The notes below the pieces were generated by a model. It saw nothing but the letters and a program-made list of their open reading frames with translations. It made no database searches and was not told the DNA's origin. From positions 62,001 through 126,000 of the forward strand of contig NZ_JAAIVJ010000005.1 of assembly GCF_011008935.1 (NCBI RefSeq): a stretch of DNA of 64,000 nucleotides. The letters run 5' to 3'. The stretch's first letter is position 1. Every line of letters starts with the position of its first letter. Positions 1 to 8,654 of the stretch are shown piece by piece. The position numbers and the translations under genes are program-made. Source of the DNA: Tabrizicola oligotrophica (GTDB taxonomy: Bacteria; Pseudomonadota; Alphaproteobacteria; Rhodobacterales; Rhodobacteraceae).

Positions 1-16
1 CCCGCCGCCGGGGCGG

Positions 17-799
17 TCACAGGCAGGTATAGCCGCCGTCGATCACCAGCCCTGCTCCAGTCATGTAGCGGGCGGCGTCACTGGCCAGATAGACCGCCAA
101 CGGCCCCAGATCGCCGGGGTCGCCCAGCTTGCCCAAGGGAATGGTCTGGACATAGGCCTCGATGATCGCGGGGTTCTTTTCGGCCCAGATCCGGTTCGGT
201 TCGGTGGCAAAGATGCCGGGGCAGAGCGCATTCACGGTGATGCCGTGTTTCGCCCAGTCGACGGCCAGAGACCGGGTCAGCATCAGCACGCCCGCCTTGG
301 CGGCTTCGTAATGCCGCCCCTGGATGTTGCGCCCGGCCACCAGCGCGTTGATCGAGGCGAGATTGATGATCCGGCCGCCCGTTGCGCGCTGGATCATCGC
401 GCCGCCCATGTGCTTGCAGCACAGGAAGGTCGAGGTCAGGTTCAGATCCAGAAGCTGATGCCACTGATCCAGCGGCATCTCCTCGAGCCCGAGGTTCACC
501 CGTCGGCCGCCGATGTTGTTGACCAGAATGTCGAAACATCCGGTCTCCTCCAGCGCGCGCGTGCAGGCGGCCTCGCAGGTGGCCGGGTCGGCCATGTCGG
601 CCACAAGGGTCGTCACCCGGCGACCCAGCGTCCGGATGTCGGCGGCGGTCTGTTCCAGGCTTTCGGCGCTGCGCGCCGCCATGGTTATGTCGGCCCCGGC
701 TTCGGCCAGCGCCAGGGCGATCTCGCGCCCCAGCCCCCGGCTGCCTCCGGTTATGAATGCGGTCTTTCCTTCAAGGCGAAGGCGATCGAATACGCCCAT
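17..799 (-). CDS. SDR family NAD(P)-dependent oxidoreductase
   Basis: This 260-residue protein is a classical short-chain dehydrogenase that probably oxidises or reduces a sugar acid or polyol in the cytosol. The N-terminal cofactor motif TGGSRGLG lies near residue 17, NNIGG follows near residue 93, and the catalytic Tyr-x3-Lys appears as HYEAAKAG near residue 163. Length and the C-terminal VIDGG signature are normal for gluconate 5-dehydrogenase-like SDRs. It is the last gene of a long same-strand catabolic run, 33 bases after the upstream PLP enzyme, so it is likely cotranscribed. The substrate cannot be read from sequence. Confidence 0.9.
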   Translation of the reverse strand: MGVFDRLRLEGKTAFITGGSRGLGREIALALAEAGADITMAARSAESLEQTAADIRTLGRRVTTLVADMADPATCEAACTRALEETGCFDILVNNIGGRRVNLGLEEMPLDQWHQLLDLNLTSTFLCCKHMGGAMIQRATGGRIINLASINALVAGRNIQGRHYEAAKAGVLMLTRSLAVDWAKHGITVNALCPGIFATEPNRIWAEKNPAIIEAYVQTIPLGKLGDPGDLGPLAVYLASDAARYMTGAGLVIDGGYTCL

Positions 800-832
800 G
801 TCTGACTCTCCTGCTAGTGGGGTTGGGGCGAC

Positions 833-1978
833 TTACCAGCCGTTGACGCGCGGCCAGAAATCGCCCACGCGCCGCGGATCGGCGGGATCAAGCACGCGGT
901 AGCCGTCATACATCGCTGCCGTCATGCAGACGTGGTTGGGCAGCACCCGCACCCGAGCCCCCACCGGCAACTGATCGAAGGGGAACGCACCGTCGCTGAC
1001 CAGCATCCCGTGTTCCTGATAGACATGGCCGACCCGCACCCGCCCGATGCGCCGCGCGCCGCTTTCATCCATGACCATGCCAAATCCGATGTCTTCGGCC
1101 AGGCCGGGCGCGCCGGTGCTGCGGTCTTTCGACAGGGCAAGCCCACCGGCGTCGATCAGGGCCGCGTCAAGGTCGGGGCGGTGGCCGATCACGGTGGCCA
1201 GCACCGAGACCGCGATGTCCTCAAGCCCATGCGAGCCGATCTCGTGCTGGAACACATCGCCGAACATGTAGACGCCACAGCGCATTTCGGTCAGGTCCGC
1301 ATGTGAAAGGCCATGTGTCGCCGTCGGGGTGGAGCCGACGCTGACCACCTCGCAGGGCAGGCCGGCCGCGCGCAACTGCGCGGCGGCGGTGACGGCGGCA
1401 CGGCGCTCCTGCTCCGCCACCTCGCGCAGGGCTTCGAGGCTGCGGCAGAGATAGGAATTGCCGGCATGGGTCAGAACGCCCGCCAGCCTTGTGCCGGGCA
1501 GATCGTGCAGCGCCCGACCCAGATCGACGACGGAAGCGCTGCCCGCCGTCAGGCCGCCGCGGCGCTCGCCCGAGTCAAGCTCGATCATCAGATCGACTAC
1601 GACGCCCTCGGCAACGGCGCGGCGGCTAATGGCCTCGGCCATGGTCAGGCTGTCGGTAATGCCGCCGATCCGCACGCCGCGCCGCATCAGCCGGGCGACG
1701 CGGGGCAGCTTTTCCGGCACCAGACTGACGGCATAGGTGATGTCGTCAATGCCGTGGTCGGCGAAATACTCCGCCTCCTTCAGAGTAGAGACCGTGATCC
1801 CGCCAAAGTTCCCGGCCAGCGCAATGCGGGCCACGTCAATGGATTTCGCCGACTTCATGTGCGGCCGAAGCCGAAGCCCGCTGGCGGCAAACCTTGCGGT
1901 CATCCGGGCTGCGTTCTGCTCCAGCTTTTCCCGATCGAGGATCAGGCTCGGGGTTTCAAGGCTGGCAAGAGTGGTCAT
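833..1978 (-). CDS. D-threonine aldolase / D-hydroxyaspartate dehydratase family PLP enzyme
   Basis: This 381-residue protein is a fold-III PLP enzyme of the alanine racemase N-terminal plus D-serine-dehydratase-like C-terminal family. The probable Schiff-base lysine is K42 in RPHMKSAK, and the C-terminal metal-site motif PNHVC is present. Family members cleave D-3-hydroxy-amino acids to glycine and an aldehyde, or dehydrate D-serine or D-threo-3-hydroxyaspartate. A second, divergent member lies 1.5 kb upstream in the same run. The two may act on different stereoisomers, which is inference. Sequence alone does not separate aldolase from dehydratase. Confidence 0.86.
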   Translation of the reverse strand: MTTLASLETPSLILDREKLEQNAARMTARFAASGLRLRPHMKSAKSIDVARIALAGNFGGITVSTLKEAEYFADHGIDDITYAVSLVPEKLPRVARLMRRGVRIGGITDSLTMAEAISRRAVAEGVVVDLMIELDSGERRGGLTAGSASVVDLGRALHDLPGTRLAGVLTHAGNSYLCRSLEALREVAEQERRAAVTAAAQLRAAGLPCEVVSVGSTPTATHGLSHADLTEMRCGVYMFGDVFQHEIGSHGLEDIAVSVLATVIGHRPDLDAALIDAGGLALSKDRSTGAPGLAEDIGFGMVMDESGARRIGRVRVGHVYQEHGMLVSDGAFPFDQLPVGARVRVLPNHVCMTAAMYDGYRVLDPADPRRVGDFWPRVNGW

Positions 1979-2094
1979 CGCGGGCTCCGGCGAGGAATGA
2001 CCCCGCGAGAGCTGCGGGCTGTTCCCCGGATGCTAGCCCGCCCATCGCCGCGCTGGCCAATGCAAGCTGCGGCAGACGTCATGCCCCTGATGCA

Positions 2095-3012
2095 TCAGCC
2101 CCAGTCGGTATCCTCTTCGCCCAGCAACAGGGACCAGAGTTCCTCGGCGGTGTCGGGCAGCGGGTCGCGCGACCGGATCATCCGCACGGCGACCGGAATG
2201 TCCCAGCGTTCGTCACCGGCCCGCACCAGTGTACCATCGGCAAATTCCCGCGTCAGGTGGCTTTCCGGCAGCCAGGCCGTGCCGCGGCCTTCCGAACTCA
2301 TGGCCTTCAGCACCGCCGCCATATGCGAGACGAAGACCCGGTTCAGATGCAGCGGTTCCTCGCATCCGGCGATCATGTGCTCCACGACCCGGCCGATGGC
2401 CGAGGCCTCGGTATAGGCGAGATAATGCACCGGGTCGTCCTCGGTGCCGGGCAGGCGATCCACAGGCTGCCCCTCGGTGTCAGGCAATGTCACCGGCACC
2501 AGCTTGTCCAGCATCACGATCTTCGAGGTGAAATGCTCTGGCGGCAGGTGCATCGAGATCACGGGATGGGTGTAGGTGATCAGGAAGTGGCACTCGCCCC
2601 GTTGCAGCAGATGGACGCAGTCATTGAACTGGCTGGTGTCGAGCCGGGTGTTGAACGTATGGCTGCGCAGCTCCAATGTGCGCAGCCAGCCGGGAAAGAA
2701 GTTCAGCGACAGGCTGTGCGTCGCCGCAAAGCGGATGGTCTGCGAGGACACGTCCCCGATGCGGCGGGCCTCCTCGCGCCCCTGATACAGCCGGCGCAGC
2801 ACATCCTCGGCAACCGGCCGGAACCTCTCACCCGACAGGGTCAAGGTGATGGGCTGGGTCGTCCGGTTGAACAGCTGCGCGCCCACCCATTCCTCAAGGC
2901 TCTTGATCCGCCGGCTGAAGGCGGGTTGCGTCGTGTAACGCACCTGAGCGGACCGCGAGAAGTTTCGCGTGTCGACAAGGCTCAGGAAATCTTCAAGCCA
3001 GCGGCTTTCCAT
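2095..3012 (-). CDS. LysR-family transcriptional regulator (HypT/YjiE-like)
   Basis: This 305-residue protein has an N-terminal winged helix (W5 to about residue 60, with the recognition segment TTQPAFSRRIKSLEEWVGA) followed by an effector-binding domain. The N-terminus MESRWLEDF with the RYTTQPAFSRRI recognition helix matches the HypT/YjiE branch of LysR proteins. It is embedded in the same-strand catabolic run, between RidA upstream and the first PLP enzyme downstream, with about 65 and 116 bases on either side. It probably regulates this run. No convincing LysR T-N11-A box was pinned down. Confidence 0.9.
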   Translation of the reverse strand: MESRWLEDFLSLVDTRNFSRSAQVRYTTQPAFSRRIKSLEEWVGAQLFNRTTQPITLTLSGERFRPVAEDVLRRLYQGREEARRIGDVSSQTIRFAATHSLSLNFFPGWLRTLELRSHTFNTRLDTSQFNDCVHLLQRGECHFLITYTHPVISMHLPPEHFTSKIVMLDKLVPVTLPDTEGQPVDRLPGTEDDPVHYLAYTEASAIGRVVEHMIAGCEEPLHLNRVFVSHMAAVLKAMSSEGRGTAWLPESHLTREFADGTLVRAGDERWDIPVAVRMIRSRDPLPDTAEELWSLLLGEEDTDWG

Positions 3013-3077
3013 CCCGATAACTCCATGGTTTCGCGCGCGTCTCCCGACGGCAGTAGATCAAGGTGGCGGCCGGTTGT

Positions 3078-3479
3078 CTATCGTGCTGCGACCTTGCGGT
3101 CGGCGCGGAAGGCGATGCAGTCGATCTCGATCTTGCAGTCCACCATCATGCGCGCCTGCACGGCCGCGCGGGCGGGCGGGTTGTCGCCGAAATACTCGAC
3201 GTAGACGCCGTTGAAGCTCCAGAAGTCGCGCGGATCATCCAGCCAGACTCCAATTCTCACGACATCGTCGACGCCATAGCCGGCCTCGTGCAGGATGGCG
3301 ATCATGTTTTCGATGGCCCGCCGGGACTGGACGACGATGCCGCCGCCGACAAGCTCGCCGTTCTCCATCGCCACCTGACCCGACACATAAAGCCAGCCAT
3401 CGGCTTCGACGGCGCGGGCGAAGGGCAGGGGTTGCTTTCCGGCGCCGGCGGCGCCCGAGCCGTATCGTGTGATGGTCAT
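3078..3479 (-). CDS. RidA family enamine/imine deaminase
   Basis: This 133-residue protein has the YjgF/YER057c/UK114 fold: SGQVA near residue 36, a central IxIWLDD-type strand, and the conserved arginine region PARAAVQARM near residue 106. RidA proteins hydrolyse reactive 2-aminoacrylate-type enamines and imines released by PLP dehydratases. The start is placed at MTITRYG (3479). An open frame continues upstream to 3698, but that extension overlaps the neighbouring PLP gene and does not look like protein. Lying between two D-hydroxy-amino-acid PLP enzymes, it fits clearance of their imine products (inference). Confidence 0.9.
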   Translation of the reverse strand: MTITRYGSGAAGAGKQPLPFARAVEADGWLYVSGQVAMENGELVGGGIVVQSRRAIENMIAILHEAGYGVDDVVRIGVWLDDPRDFWSFNGVYVEYFGDNPPARAAVQARMMVDCKIEIDCIAFRADRKVAAR

Positions 3480-3528
3480 TTTCGTGCCTTTCCCAGTTGT
3501 CCGGGGTCCGATCCCGGCGCAAGTCCTG

Positions 3529-4605
3529 TCAGGTGACGCGCCCGCGCGCGTCGACGGCCACCTGCTCAAGGCCGCCGTCCTCGGTCGCAAGCCAGATCCG
3601 GTCGAACAGGTTCGACACGACGCAGACATGGTTCGGAACGATCCGGAGGCGCTGACCGATCGCCAGCGGGCGGGCGGGATCGACCGCGAGGACGCCATGT
3701 TCCTCGCTCAGCGCGGTGATGCGGAGTTCCGGGTGTCCGAGAACATGGCCATGATCGGCCAGACCGAGCAGGTCCGAACTCAGCACCTTGGATCCGGCGT
3801 CGATCACGGCGCGGTCCGGGGCAGGGGTACTGACCACAGTGGCAAGAACCTGCCCTGCGCAGTCATCCCAAGTGCAGACACCCCGCTGCACCAGCGAGCG
3901 GTCGTTGTAGATGTAGGTCCCGGCGCGGTATTCCGTCAGGACGCGGCCCGTGTTCGACGTCCACATGTCCGGCGATCCGCCCGAGGTGACCTCCGGGCAG
4001 TCCAGCCCCGCCCGCACCAGCGCTTCGCGTGCCGCCGTCAGGAAGGCGGTTGCCGTGCCGGCCAGACCCGCCGCCGGATAGGTCATCAACCCGCCAAACC
4101 GCAGCCCCGGTGCCGTCGAGATGCGCAGGGCCAGCGCGAGCGCCTCGGCCGGGGTCTGGACGCCACAGCGCTTGCCGCCGGTGTCGCATTCCACCAGAAC
4201 GCGCAGTGGGCGCGCCGCCAAGGCAAAAGCCTGCGAAAGCCCGGCCACGACGGCCTCGCTGTCGGCCGTCACGGCAAGGGCGGACACGCGCCCTGCCAAG
4301 GCGCGCAACCGCGCCAGCTTGAGCGGTCCGACGATGTTGTAGGTAATCAGGATATCGTCCAGACCGCCGTCGGCCATGACTTCGGCCTCGCCGATCTTCT
4401 GGCAGGTGATGCCGTTGGCGCCGGCGCGGATCTGGGCCTTGGCGAAGCGGATCAGCTTGTGGGTCTTGATATGCGGGCGCAGTTTCAGGCCGACCTTGTC
4501 GCAATGATCCTGAAAGGCGCGGATGTTGCGCAGGGCGATGGCCTCGTCCACGACGAAGGCCGGCGTTTCGATACTGTCGAGGGGGGCGGACATGGCGCGT
4601 CTCAT
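3529..4605 (-). CDS. D-threonine aldolase / D-serine dehydratase-like PLP enzyme
   Basis: This 358-residue fold-III PLP enzyme has the probable Schiff-base lysine K47 in RPHIKTHK and the C-terminal metal-binding motif PNHVC. It matches the D-threonine aldolase/D-serine deaminase family more typically than the paralogue at 833-1978, whose lysine motif is altered. Its ATG overlaps the stop codon of the upstream dehydrogenase by four bases (ATGA), a sign of translational coupling. MSAPLDS at 4593 is a possible later start. The expected reaction is cleavage or dehydration of a D-3-hydroxy-amino acid. Confidence 0.87.
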   Translation of the reverse strand: MRRAMSAPLDSIETPAFVVDEAIALRNIRAFQDHCDKVGLKLRPHIKTHKLIRFAKAQIRAGANGITCQKIGEAEVMADGGLDDILITYNIVGPLKLARLRALAGRVSALAVTADSEAVVAGLSQAFALAARPLRVLVECDTGGKRCGVQTPAEALALALRISTAPGLRFGGLMTYPAAGLAGTATAFLTAAREALVRAGLDCPEVTSGGSPDMWTSNTGRVLTEYRAGTYIYNDRSLVQRGVCTWDDCAGQVLATVVSTPAPDRAVIDAGSKVLSSDLLGLADHGHVLGHPELRITALSEEHGVLAVDPARPLAIGQRLRIVPNHVCVVSNLFDRIWLATEDGGLEQVAVDARGRVT

Positions 4606-5738
4606 TCGGTTGGTAGCGGGCCGGGGGCGGGGGGCGTGCCGATCTGGCCGGGCGGCGGTTCGGGATCGGCCAAGGTCAGGGCGGCAATGACCGCTTCTTT
4701 CACCCGCCGGGTGCTGGCGGCGCCGCCGAGATCGGGGGTGTGCAGCGTCGGATCGGCCGTCACACGCTCGATCGCCCGCATCAGCCGCGCGGCGGCGGCG
4801 GGCTCTCCCAGATGCTCCAGCATCATCGCGGCTGTCCAGAAGGTGGCGACCGGATTGGCGATGCCCTTGCCAGCAATGTCATGGGCCGAGCCGTGAATCG
4901 GCTCGAACATCGAGGGCGTGCTGCCGTCGGGGTTGAGGTTGGCGGTGGGGGCGATGCCGATGGAGCCCGCCAGCGCTGCGGCAAGATCCGACAGGATGTC
5001 AGCGTGCAGGTTCGTCGCCACGATGGTATCGAGCGATTGCGGATGCAGGGTCATGCGCACTGTCATGGCATCGACCAGCATCTTGTCCCAGCTCACGTCG
5101 GGAAAGCCCTGTGCCACCTCGGCGGCGATCTCGTCCCACAACAGCAGGCCATGGCGTTGCGCGTTCGACTTCGTGACCACGGTCAGCCGCTTGCGCGGGC
5201 GGGAGCGGGCCAGTTCGAAGGCGAAGCGCATGATCCGGGTGACGCCGGCGCGGGTGAAGATAGCCACTTCGGTCGCCACTTCCTGCGGTTTGCCGCGATG
5301 GCTGCGCCCGCCATGCCCAGCATATTCACCCTCGGAGTTCTCGCGCACGATCACCCAATCCAGATCGCCCGGCCCGACGCGCGCCAGCGGGCTGCGGATG
5401 CCCGGCAGGATCCGCGTCGGGCGAACATTGGCATACTGGTCAAGCGGCTGGCAGATCGCCAGTCGCAACCCCCAGAGCGTCAGGTGATCGGGCAGATCGG
5501 GCGCCCCCACCGCGCCGAACAGAATGGCATCGAAGGCCAGCAACTGCGCAGCGCCATCGGCGGGCATCAGGCTACCGATCCGCCTGTAGCGCTCCGACCC
5601 CCAGTCGAACCGCGTGACCTCCAGCCGGAACCCGCCGCTGTTGCCGGTCAGCACCTCTAGCACCGCAAGACCGGCCCCAATCACCTCGACGCCGATGCCG
5701 TCGCCCGGAATGGCGGCGATGCGGTAGGTTTTCGTCAT
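4602..5738 (-). CDS. Isocitrate/isopropylmalate dehydrogenase family (tartrate / D-malate dehydrogenase-like)
   Basis: This 378-residue protein belongs to the NAD-dependent beta-decarboxylating dehydrogenases. Visible family marks are IPGDGIG (residues 9-15), the substrate loop ENSEGEYAG, KSNAQRHG, the metal-binding DAMTVRM segment and the NAD-binding FEPIHGSAHDIAGKG. The loop sequence and context favour the tartrate/D-malate branch over leucine or TCA enzymes. It sits between an SDR and a PLP aldolase/dehydratase in the island. Oxidative decarboxylation of tartrate, malate or a related 2-hydroxy acid is the likely role, but the exact substrate is open. Confidence 0.88.
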   Translation of the reverse strand: MTKTYRIAAIPGDGIGVEVIGAGLAVLEVLTGNSGGFRLEVTRFDWGSERYRRIGSLMPADGAAQLLAFDAILFGAVGAPDLPDHLTLWGLRLAICQPLDQYANVRPTRILPGIRSPLARVGPGDLDWVIVRENSEGEYAGHGGRSHRGKPQEVATEVAIFTRAGVTRIMRFAFELARSRPRKRLTVVTKSNAQRHGLLLWDEIAAEVAQGFPDVSWDKMLVDAMTVRMTLHPQSLDTIVATNLHADILSDLAAALAGSIGIAPTANLNPDGSTPSMFEPIHGSAHDIAGKGIANPVATFWTAAMMLEHLGEPAAAARLMRAIERVTADPTLHTPDLGGAASTRRVKEAVIAALTLADPEPPPGQIGTPPAPGPLPTE

Positions 5739-5762
5739 GTCATTCCCTCCGGGCGGGTGCGG

Positions 5763-6605
5763 TCAGGCCTTGAGCCATTCCTTGAACAACTCGCCATATT
5801 CCGGGTGCCAGCGCGACAGGGGCGGACGATTTTCGGCAATGTCGCCCGCCGACCAGAGGATGCGCTTTTCGTCGGTCCTGCGGTCGACCTCGTTGTCGGG
5901 ACACAGGATGTAGAAATCGCCGCGCCCGACCGAGGCGAACAGGAAATCCACCACCTGATCGGCCGTCCATGCTTCGGCGGGCTTTTCGTTGCGCCCGGCG
6001 GCGGTCAGCGGTGTGTAGACAAAACCCGGGATGAACAGCCGCGCCTCGACGTCGCAATCCGGCATATTGCGCAGCGCATGTTGCAGAGCCTCGGTAAAGA
6101 CCTTCACGCCCGCCTTGGACAGATTGTAGGCCGGATCGCCCGGCGGCGTGGTGATGCCCTGCTTGGAGCCGGTGTTGACGATCAGCCCCGGCTGCCCGCT
6201 GGCGATCATCCGCGGCGCAAAGATCTGCGAGCCGCGGATGATGCCCAGCATATTCACATTGAGGATGCGCTCCCAGTTGCCCTCGGCATCGAAGATCGAG
6301 CTGCCCGGCTGCATGCCGGCATTGTTCATCACGAGGTTGACCGCCCCCCAATCCGCCCCGACCCGGTCGGCCAGCGCCACGATCTGCGCCCGGTCTCCGA
6401 TGTCGGTCGGCACCGTCATCACCGCGTCGCGCGCAGCACCCTGCGCCACGAGCGCCGCCTTGGCGGCCTCCAGCCGCTCGGCCCCGAGATCGGCCAGACA
6501 GACACGCATTCCCTGCCGTGCCAGATGCCGGGCGGCGGCCAGACCGATGCCGGAGGCCCCGCCGGTGATGACGGCCACGCCGCCTTTTGCAAGTGCCGGA
6601 TGCAA
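5763..6605 (-). CDS. SDR family NAD(P)-dependent oxidoreductase
   Basis: This 280-residue short-chain dehydrogenase has TGGASGIG near residue 15, NNAGMQ near residue 94 and the active-site PAYNLSKAG (Tyr and Lys) near residue 158. The C-terminus is longer than in the SDR at 17-799 and has a WTADQVVDFLF segment, so the two are not recent duplicates. It follows the LacI gene by 28 bases and precedes the tartrate-type dehydrogenase by 24, consistent with one transcript. Its substrate is unknown. Confidence 0.9.
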   Translation of the reverse strand: MHPALAKGGVAVITGGASGIGLAAARHLARQGMRVCLADLGAERLEAAKAALVAQGAARDAVMTVPTDIGDRAQIVALADRVGADWGAVNLVMNNAGMQPGSSIFDAEGNWERILNVNMLGIIRGSQIFAPRMIASGQPGLIVNTGSKQGITTPPGDPAYNLSKAGVKVFTEALQHALRNMPDCDVEARLFIPGFVYTPLTAAGRNEKPAEAWTADQVVDFLFASVGRGDFYILCPDNEVDRRTDEKRILWSAGDIAENRPPLSRWHPEYGELFKEWLKA

Positions 6606-6633
6606 GGCAAGTCTCCTTCGCTGTCGTCGTGCC

Positions 6634-7659
6634 TCAGGCGGTCGCGCCCGGGAATATCTCGAAACCGGTGTCGATGGTGGTCTTGGTCGCCGGGCGCTCC
6701 GGCACCCCGAGAATGGCCTCGATCGCCTTCTGCCCGATCAGGAAGCGGTTCGAGCGGATGGTCGAGAGGGGTTGCGGCAGTTCCCGCCCCATCTCCAGCC
6801 CGTTGAAGCCGAAGATCGCCAGCTGTCCGGGCACCGATAGGCCGGCCTCCAGACAGTGAAACACGCCGCCAACCGCCATGTCATCGTTGGAAAACACCGC
6901 CACGTCGACATCGGCCATGGCCCGCAACTGGGCGGTCTGCTGTTTGCCCGCGCCGACCGAACTGGAGCCGTCGGCGATGGCATGGGCCACGATCGACAGC
7001 CCCGCCTCGGACAGCGCCTCGGACAGGCCGTCATAGCGGTGCCGGGCACGGCGGTCCGAAGTCCAGTCGTGGCCAACATAGCCGAAGCGGCGATATCCGC
7101 GCTCGACCAGATGGCGGCCCGCGGCATACCCCGCCTTGCGGTGCGACATGCCCACCGCCACGTCGATGGGGGCGCTGTCGATCTCCATCATCTCGACCAC
7201 TCGGACGCCGCTTTGGTCCAGCATCCGCCGTGTGGTGAGCGTATGGTCAAAGCCGGTGATGAGGATGGCCTTGGGTTGCCAGGCCAAAATGCCGCGGACC
7301 AGGGTTTCCTCGCGGTCCATGTCATAGTCGCTGACGCTGATGACCGCCTGATACCGGCTGTCGCGCAGGGCGGCATTGATGCCTTGCAGCACCTCCGGGA
7401 AAACGATGTTCGACAGCGATGGCACCACGACGCCCAGAAGATGCGAGTCCAGCGAGGCGAGGGAGCCGGCGATCCGGTTGGGCACATAGCCCAGAGCCCG
7501 CACGCTTTCCATGACCTTGGCACGCGTTGCCTCGGCCACCAGCCCTTCGTCGCGCATGATGCGCGACACGGTCGATTCGCTCACATCCGCACGCAGCGCC
7601 ACATCGCGCAGAGTGACCTTTATCTTCCGGTCCGGCAGCCGCAGCTTGGTCTTGGTCAC
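6634..7659 (-). CDS. LacI-family transcriptional regulator
   Basis: This 341-residue repressor has a LacI-type helix-turn-helix (VTLRDVALRADVSESTVSR), the hinge helix segment YVPNRIAGSLAS, and a periplasmic-binding-protein-like sugar domain. I placed the start at GTG 7659 because AAAAGGGGA lies just upstream. An in-frame GTG at 7704 has no ribosome site. It is encoded within the transporter/dehydrogenase run. Two 18-bp palindromes with a central CG at 12362 and 16185 have the form expected for LacI-family operators. This protein is the best candidate to bind them (inference). Confidence 0.9.
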   Translation of the reverse strand: MTKTKLRLPDRKIKVTLRDVALRADVSESTVSRIMRDEGLVAEATRAKVMESVRALGYVPNRIAGSLASLDSHLLGVVVPSLSNIVFPEVLQGINAALRDSRYQAVISVSDYDMDREETLVRGILAWQPKAILITGFDHTLTTRRMLDQSGVRVVEMMEIDSAPIDVAVGMSHRKAGYAAGRHLVERGYRRFGYVGHDWTSDRRARHRYDGLSEALSEAGLSIVAHAIADGSSSVGAGKQQTAQLRAMADVDVAVFSNDDMAVGGVFHCLEAGLSVPGQLAIFGFNGLEMGRELPQPLSTIRSNRFLIGQKAIEAILGVPERPATKTTIDTGFEIFPGATA

Positions 7660-7715
7660 TCGACATCCCCTTTTCAAAGGCGCGACCGGATCGGCCGCGC
7701 CCACTGGCGCTGCGA

Positions 7716-8612
7716 TCAGCGCTTCACATAGTTGCGCCAGTCATGCGCTTCCTTGAACCCCAGAACCTCGCGGATCTTGCGGTTCGACAGCGGCGCCTCG
7801 CGCGGGCCCATCGGACGGGTGACGGGCGTGTTCGGCGCGTATGTCTTCAGGAATTCCTCGGTCGGCAGATCGGCCGTGATCGTGTCATTAACCGCGTTGA
7901 ACACCTGAAAGCCCAGCCCGTCCTTCTGGATGCACAGATGCACGATCTCGCCCAGATCGCGCGCGTCGATATAGCTCCAGGCATTGCGCTTGCGCGACAT
8001 CGGATTGTCGAGATAGCCGGGGAAATTGGCGGCATATTCATGCGGCTCGATCACATTGCCGATGCGCAGGGCGTAGACGTCTGCGCCATAGCGCATCGCA
8101 AAGGCGCGGGCGGTCTTTTCGTTGACCACCTTGGACAGGCCATAGCTGTCCATCGGGTCGCTGTCGTAATCCTCCTCCAGCGGGAAGGAGTGATAATCCT
8201 TGTCCCCTTCGGCAAAGCAGACGCCGTAGGTGGTTTCGGAACTGGCGACGATCACCTTGCGCACGCCCAGCTTCATCGCGGCTTCGATCACGTTATAGGT
8301 GCCGACAGCGTTGGCGGCAAAGGTCGTGTTGTCGGGCTGGATCATCACCCGTGGCACGGCGGCGAAATGCACGATGGCATCGGGGGCCTTGGGCGGGGCG
8401 CCCTCGTCATAGCCGCCAAAGCCGAAATGCGTGGTCAGGGCATTGAACACCTGCCCGCTGTCGGTGATGTCGGTAATCAGCGTGTTGATGCCGGGATGGT
8501 CAAAGGGCTTCAGGTCAAGGTTCAGGATCGAATAGCCCTTGGCCAGCAGATAGGGCAGCATGTGCCGCCCGGCCTTGCCCGTTCCGCCAGTAAAGATGAT
8601 GCGCTTGGTCAT
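7716..8612 (-). CDS. NAD(P)-dependent epimerase/dehydratase family protein
   Basis: This 298-residue extended-SDR protein has the N-terminal nucleotide motif TGGTGKAG (residues 8-15), VHFAAVP near residue 80, SSETTYG near residue 123, and the catalytic YGLSK (Tyr and Lys) near residue 151. It lies 42 bases after the ABC ATPase gene. The D-erythronate dehydrogenase DenD of characterised tetronate pathways belongs to this superfamily, so oxidation of a sugar acid or lactone precursor is plausible. The protein is not demonstrably DenD, and sugar or uronate dehydrogenase roles are equally possible. Confidence 0.85.
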   Translation of the reverse strand: MTKRIIFTGGTGKAGRHMLPYLLAKGYSILNLDLKPFDHPGINTLITDITDSGQVFNALTTHFGFGGYDEGAPPKAPDAIVHFAAVPRVMIQPDNTTFAANAVGTYNVIEAAMKLGVRKVIVASSETTYGVCFAEGDKDYHSFPLEEDYDSDPMDSYGLSKVVNEKTARAFAMRYGADVYALRIGNVIEPHEYAANFPGYLDNPMSRKRNAWSYIDARDLGEIVHLCIQKDGLGFQVFNAVNDTITADLPTEEFLKTYAPNTPVTRPMGPREAPLSNRKIREVLGFKEAHDWRNYVKR

Positions 8613-8654
8613 TGTCGTTCTCCGTCTGATATTCGTGGTCAGGGCGCCGTGGGG

